DNA from: Rhodobacterales bacterium
GTDB lineage: Bacteria; Pseudomonadota; Alphaproteobacteria; Rhizobiales; Stappiaceae
Reading direction: 5' to 3'
Length of the DNA: 64,000 nt
Assembly: GCA_008107755.1 (NCBI GenBank)
Contig: VIRH01000106.1
Span: 62,001 to 126,000, forward strand
A program made the position numbers and the translations under genes. The notes below the pieces were generated by a model. The model ran no database searches. It was not told the origin of the DNA and saw only the letters and a program-made list of their open reading frames with translations. This document shows positions 60,537 to 64,000 of this stretch, in pieces (the first letter of the stretch is position 1; each line of letters opens with the position of its first letter).

Positions 60537-60740
60537 GAATTCGCCAGCAAGGCGTTGCCGAAAACAGCTGATCAGCCGGCAACAGCTCCCGTTAGCGTTG
60601 CGGGTCTTCCTCTCGACGTTGACACCGCGTTGGCGGCGGTGCGTTCGCGCGGGGCTGTAGGTACGCGGTAGACGTGCGTGGAGGAGTGATGGCAGCGCGC
60701 CCCACCAGCCTTTTTCCAATTGAAGTCTGCAAAGATTGTG

Positions 60741-60824
60741 TGCAATTGCAGTTCAATTTTGCATGCAATTTGGCTTTCGATGGTTCATTTGTATACGAAC
60801 AATCAGTATTTATGCCAATGGCAT
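60741..60824. promoter_or_regulatory. Cluster of palindromes before the second TRAP operon
   Basis: TGCAATTGCA and TTGCATGCAA are both perfect palindromes whose centres are 18 bases apart. TTGTATACGAA has the GTATAC core frequent in GntR operators, and ATGCCA-A-TGGCAT is a perfect inverted repeat. Which regulators bind is unknown; none is encoded next to the operon inside the window. Confidence 0.5.
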
Positions 60825-60895
60825 ACAACTTGCTCCTGGGTGCGACGATGCGTCGACCGTGCCGCATCTGTGAACGATGCCAAAGGAGTTCCACC

Positions 60896-61984
60896 TTGCA
60901 ACGCCGCCAATTTCTCACCGGCTCGGCCCTGGCTGCCACCGCCACCCTTGCAGCACCCGCCGTCGCGCGTGCGCAAACCACCTTTTCCTGGAAGATGACC
61001 AACGCCTATGGTCCCGGTTCGCCCTATTATGTCGAAGGCCCCGGCAGCCCGACCGATTTCTGCAAGAAGGTCGAGGCCCTCAGCGGGGGCCGGCTGAAAA
61101 TTCAGCACTATGCCGCAGGTGAACTGATCCCCGCTCTGGAAGGCTTTGATGCCGTTCAGAACGGTATCGTCGAGATGAACGCCGCCAACGCCTATTTCTG
61201 GGCGGGCAAGATCCCGGCCGCGCAGTATTTCACCACTGTCCCCTTCGGCATGGATGTCGCCGGCACCAATGCCTGGCTCTACCATGGAGGCGGCATCGAG
61301 CTCTGGCACGAGCTCTACGAACCGCTTGGCATGCTGGCGTTCCCGATGGGCAACACCGGCGTTCAGATGACCGGCTGGTTCCGCAAGGAAATCAATTCGA
61401 TCGAGGACTTCTCCGGACTGAAGATGCGTATCCCCGGGCTTGCCGGAAAGGTGTATGCGAAGCTCGGCGTGAACGTCCAGCTCCTGCCGGGCGGCGAGAT
61501 CTTTCCCGCCCTCGAACGCGGGGTCATAGATGCGGCCGAGTTCGTCGGCCCTTACCAGGACCGCCGGCTGGGGCTGCAGAAAGCTGCGAAATACTATTAC
61601 ACCACTGGCTGGCACGAGCCGAACAACGTGACAGAACTTCTGATCAACAAGCAGGCCTGGGAAAGCCTTCCGGAGGATCTTCAGGAGATCGTCAAGATCG
61701 CCGCAATGGCCTGCAACGTGGAAAGCAACGCCTGGTGCGATGCGACCAATGCCGAGGCCATGGAAGATCTGGTCAACAACTTCGGTGTCATCGCGCAACC
61801 GCTGCCCGAGGAGATCGTCGAGAAACTGCGGCCCCTGACAGCAGAAACGCTGGAGGAGGGCGCCGAGGCCGATCCGCAGACGCGTAAGGTGCATGACGCC
61901 TATATGGCCTTCAAGGCCAAATACGGCGCCTGGGCAGGCGAATCCGCCGAGCCTCTGTTACCGACGCTCTACGGCAAGTCATGA
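60896..61984 (+). CDS. TRAP transporter binding protein, Tat-exported (TakP/DctP-like)
   Basis: 362 residues from a TTG at 60896 with AAAGGAG seven bases upstream. The N-terminus MQRRQFLTGSALAATATLAA is a Tat signal peptide (RRQFL). The mature part has FKKVEALSGGRLKIQHY-type and LKMRIPGLAGKVYAKLGVNV segments, the latter with the ligand Arg, and VIDAAEFVGPYQDRRLGLQK, features of the TakP/mannitol-chloroaromatic branch of TRAP proteins. Such proteins often bind 2-oxoacids or similar anions. The stop overlaps the small permease gene by four bases. Confidence 0.87.
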   Translation: MQRRQFLTGSALAATATLAAPAVARAQTTFSWKMTNAYGPGSPYYVEGPGSPTDFCKKVEALSGGRLKIQHYAAGELIPALEGFDAVQNGIVEMNAANAYFWAGKIPAAQYFTTVPFGMDVAGTNAWLYHGGGIELWHELYEPLGMLAFPMGNTGVQMTGWFRKEINSIEDFSGLKMRIPGLAGKVYAKLGVNVQLLPGGEIFPALERGVIDAAEFVGPYQDRRLGLQKAAKYYYTTGWHEPNNVTELLINKQAWESLPEDLQEIVKIAAMACNVESNAWCDATNAEAMEDLVNNFGVIAQPLPEEIVEKLRPLTAETLEEGAEADPQTRKVHDAYMAFKAKYGAWAGESAEPLLPTLYGKS

Positions 61985-62517
61985 CTGGCATGATCCATCG
62001 CCTGACGGACGGAGCTGACCGCTTCGTCCGTCTGGTCGGCGAGATCATGGCCTGGACAGGGCTGGCCCTGGTGCTCGTCATCGCCTTCAACGTCTGCGCG
62101 CGCTACCTCTTCTCCTTCGGCTCGGTCGGCTTGCAGGAAACCGAATGGCACCTTCTGGCCGTCGGGGCGCTCTTCGGCATGCCCTACGCGCTCAACCGCG
62201 GCGAGGAAGTCAGGGTGGACGTGCTTTACGGCCGGTTCTCCCCCGGCACGAAACGCGTTGTGAATGCGGCGGGCGCTCTGTTCCTGATGATCGCATCGCT
62301 CATCATCGCGTATCTGTCGCTGTCCTTCGTCCGGCAGTCCTTCGTGCTCGGCGAAGGCTCGGCGGATCCCGGCGGCCTGCCGGGACGCTGGCTGCTCAAG
62401 TCGGCGATCCCGATCTCCTTTTTCCTGCTGGCGCTCCAGGCCCTCAGCACCTTTGCCCGTCTCGTCACCAGCCCACCGGCGGACGACGGCAAGACATCCC
62501 GTTCCGCAGAGATCTGA
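61981..62517 (+). CDS. TRAP transporter small permease (DctQ family)
   Basis: 178 residues, four predicted helices: VRLVGEIMAWTGLALVLVIA and FSFGSVGLQETEWHLLAVGA (with the conserved Glu pair) at the start, then NRGEEVRVDVLYGRFSPGTK. It belongs to the same subfamily as the Tat-type binding protein upstream and the DctM partner five bases downstream. Confidence 0.9.
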   Translation: MTGMIHRLTDGADRFVRLVGEIMAWTGLALVLVIAFNVCARYLFSFGSVGLQETEWHLLAVGALFGMPYALNRGEEVRVDVLYGRFSPGTKRVVNAAGALFLMIASLIIAYLSLSFVRQSFVLGEGSADPGGLPGRWLLKSAIPISFFLLALQALSTFARLVTSPPADDGKTSRSAEI

Positions 62518-62522
62518 CCTCC

Positions 62523-63848
62523 ATGCCGATAAATGAAATCTACGCGCTCCTGATGATCGGTGCGTTCTTCCTGTTGCTGCTCGGCGGCCTGCCGGTTCCC
62601 GTGTGTCTGGCCGTCTGCGGTTTCGTCTTCGGCTACATGGGCTTCGGGGATCTCCTTTTCGGGCTTCTGCCTGCCCGCATCTACGGCGTGGTGACCAACT
62701 ACACACTGCTGGCCCTGCCGCTGTTCATCTTCATGGGCATCATGCTCGAACGATCCAAGATGGCGGAGGACCTGCTGGACGTCATAGGCCTTGCCATGGG
62801 CGGCCTTCGCGGCGGTATGGCGCTGGCGATCGTGCTGGTGGGCGTCCTGATGGGGGCGGCATCCGGGGTCGTCGGTGCCACGGTCGTGACCGTCGGCCTG
62901 ATATCGCTGAACCCGCTGATCCGGCGCGGCTACGACAAGGGCCTCACGGCCGGCGTCATCTGCGCGTCCGGAACGCTCGGCCAGATCATCCCGCCCAGTC
63001 TGGTGCTGATCCTTCTGGCGGACATCATGGGCGAATCTGTCGGAACGCTTTTCGCCGCCGCGCTCATCCCGGGCCTCGTGCTCTCCAGCCTCTTCATTGC
63101 CTATATCATCGCCCTCGGTTTCATCCTGCCCGATGCGGTTCCGGCGATCCCGGTCGAGGAACGGCGCCTGGTGTCCAGAACGGAGCTGGCAAAACGCATC
63201 CTGACCGTCGTGGTACCGCCCCTGGCACTGATCTTCCTGGTTCTCGGTTCGATCATCGGCGGTATCGCGGCGCCGACAGAGGCGGCGGGCATGGGCGCCT
63301 TCGGCTCCATTGTGCTGGCTCTTGTCAGCGGCCGCCTGAACGGCCGGGTCCTGACCAGCGTCGTGCGTGATGCCTTTGTGACCAGCGCGATGGTTTTCTT
63401 CATCCTCATCTTTTCGCAGGTCTTCTCGCTGGCCTTCAGAGGGCTCGGAGGCGAGCGCCTTGTGCAGGATGCGTTCGCCTTTGTGCCCGGCGGGCTCGAC
63501 GGGCAGCTCCTGTTCCTGATGGTTCTGCTGTTTGTCCTGGGGTTCTTTCTGGAATGGATCGAGATCTCCTATATCGCGCTCCCGCTCGTCCTTCCGGTGC
63601 TTCACCAGTCAGGCGTCGACATGGCCTGGATCGCCATTCTCGTGGCCGTGAACCTGCAAACCTCTTTCCTGACGCCTCCCTTCGGCTGGGCTCTCTTCTT
63701 CCTGAAAGGGGTTGCGCCGCCGGAGCTGACGACCGGCCACATCTATCGCGGCGTGATACCTTTCATCTTTCTTCAGTTGATCGGTCTCGCGCTCGTTTAT
63801 AATTTCCCGGCAATGGCGCTCTGGCTGCCCGACGCGATCGGTTGGTAG
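62523..63848 (+). CDS. TRAP transporter large permease (DctM family)
   Basis: 441 residues, about 12 predicted helices. Conserved DctM blocks include TAGVICASGTLGQIIPPSLV, GIAAPTEAAGMGAFGSIVLA and LVAVNLQTSFLTPPFGWALF, of the mannitol/chloroaromatic branch rather than the C4-dicarboxylate one. It forms the channel with the preceding small permease. A GC-rich hairpin follows at 63861-63888 without a T-run. Confidence 0.91.
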   Translation: MPINEIYALLMIGAFFLLLLGGLPVPVCLAVCGFVFGYMGFGDLLFGLLPARIYGVVTNYTLLALPLFIFMGIMLERSKMAEDLLDVIGLAMGGLRGGMALAIVLVGVLMGAASGVVGATVVTVGLISLNPLIRRGYDKGLTAGVICASGTLGQIIPPSLVLILLADIMGESVGTLFAAALIPGLVLSSLFIAYIIALGFILPDAVPAIPVEERRLVSRTELAKRILTVVVPPLALIFLVLGSIIGGIAAPTEAAGMGAFGSIVLALVSGRLNGRVLTSVVRDAFVTSAMVFFILIFSQVFSLAFRGLGGERLVQDAFAFVPGGLDGQLLFLMVLLFVLGFFLEWIEISYIALPLVLPVLHQSGVDMAWIAILVAVNLQTSFLTPPFGWALFFLKGVAPPELTTGHIYRGVIPFIFLQLIGLALVYNFPAMALWLPDAIGW

Positions 63849-63860
63849 ATCGAATGGAGC

Positions 63861-63888
63861 GGCGAGGCTTTCGTTTCGAAGCCTCGCC
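63861..63888 (+). terminator. Hairpin after the second TRAP operon (possible terminator)
   Basis: A perfect 10-base stem (GGCGAGGCTT/AAGCCTCGCC) with loop TCGTTTCG, 12 bases after the stop. No T-run follows, so it may be a processing or mRNA-stabilising element instead. Confidence 0.4.
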
Positions 63889-63915
63889 GTCGACACTACC
63901 AGGAGGAGGCGTCAG

Positions 63916-64000
63916 ATGGCGATGCGGCGCGGAGCAGACGCGCCGGGATGCGGTGCGGTCGATCGGGGAGGTACGAAATCGCTCATGGTAACAGACAAGA
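63916..64000 (+). CDS. Start of an unidentified gene (runs off window)
   Basis: An open frame from ATG 63916 (MAMRRGADAPGCGAVDRGGT) with AGGAGGAGG about ten bases upstream continues to the edge. A second in-frame ATG at 63985 (MVTDK) may be the true start instead. Too short to identify. It is 67 bases after the TRAP operon and could be its next member. Confidence 0.4.
   Translation, partial: MAMRRGADAPGCGAVDRGGTKSLMVTDK

Larger units (their letters stand above)
60490..60895. other. Regulatory region upstream of the second TRAP operon
   Basis: About 405 bases. A hairpin (GCCCGC/GCGGGC, 60518-60536) has a run of A before it, so its U-tract is on the minus strand. From 60720 to 60830 the DNA is AT-rich and holds four palindromes: TGCAATTGCA (60741-60750), TTGCATGCAA (60759-60768), TTGTATACGAA (60789-60799) and ATGCCAATGGCAT (60812-60824). 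They look like regulator sites for the operon. No protein gene is convincing. Confidence 0.6.

Noticed and set aside
60674-60895. N-terminal extension of the TRAP binding protein to 60674
   Set aside because: It would bury the Tat signal peptide 74 residues inside the protein; TTG 60896 has a good ribosome binding site and gives the signal at the start.

Overview
The window is a 64 kb stretch of a GC-rich alphaproteobacterial chromosome, most likely Hyphomicrobiales, and in gene content similar to the marine Stappiaceae (Roseibium/Labrenzia, Stappia). The pointers are: a tRNA-His without an encoded G-1 and with A73 (an alphaproteobacterial peculiarity), a PdhS/PleC/DivJ-type cell-cycle histidine kinase, Irr-like operators in front of iron-uptake genes, two phasins, two TRAP transporters, and a PotFGHI polyamine cluster with glutamine-synthetase-like enzymes. 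The genus is an inference from gene content only. No prophage, transposase, CRISPR array or rRNA operon is visible.

Layout. 1-7300: a truncated LysR regulator divergent from an aldo/keto reductase, an OmpR-type two-component pair, small MAPEG and VOC proteins, and an ECF42-type sigma factor with its DGPF (YCII) partner. 7300-16770: polyamine uptake and catabolism, made of a SpuC-type aminotransferase, two glutamine-synthetase-family (gamma-glutamylpolyamine synthetase-like) enzymes, a GntR regulator with matching GTGATCAC palindromes at the promoters on both sides, and the PotFGHI ABC transporter. 17300-18650: ScoAB succinyl-CoA:3-ketoacid CoA-transferase. 18760-25000: an FtsH-type protease, then an iron(III) ABC permease with two tandem FbpA/FutA-like binding proteins under similar Irr-like promoters. 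25160-30480: a DUF4336 protein translationally coupled to a 1537-residue PAS histidine kinase with a very long acidic insert. 30970-32260: two phasins.

32457-41810: tRNA-His, a lower-GC gene for an exported ClpP-like/SH3-like/SPOR-like protein, then small enzymes and exporters (GNAT, DUF3291, TauE, AzlCD), an APH-AAA kinase fusion and a ThDP enzyme. 41880-45580: an acyl-CoA-synthetase/GNAT protein acetyltransferase and a universal stress protein with an FNR box. 45760-52300: a complete DctBD/DctPQM circuit in which a kinase and a sigma-54 activator precede a C4-dicarboxylate TRAP transporter with a sigma-54 promoter and two upstream DctD-like sites. 52900-54600: an AT-rich islet with an ExK-nuclease-like protein of unknown function. 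54600-60500: XseA, RsmE, GshA, a DUF937-like protein and an ArsR/SRPBCC pair with two autoregulatory operator boxes. 60700-63850: a second TRAP transporter with a Tat-type binding protein, preceded by several palindromes. The last bases hold the start of an unidentified gene.

The general picture is a marine or host-associated heterotroph scavenging polyamines, C4-dicarboxylates, organic acids and iron and storing carbon as polyhydroxyalkanoate. The least explained parts are the AT-rich ExK gene, the protease-like gene beside tRNA-His and the acidic insert of the giant kinase. I found no clear multi-gene system of an unknown kind.
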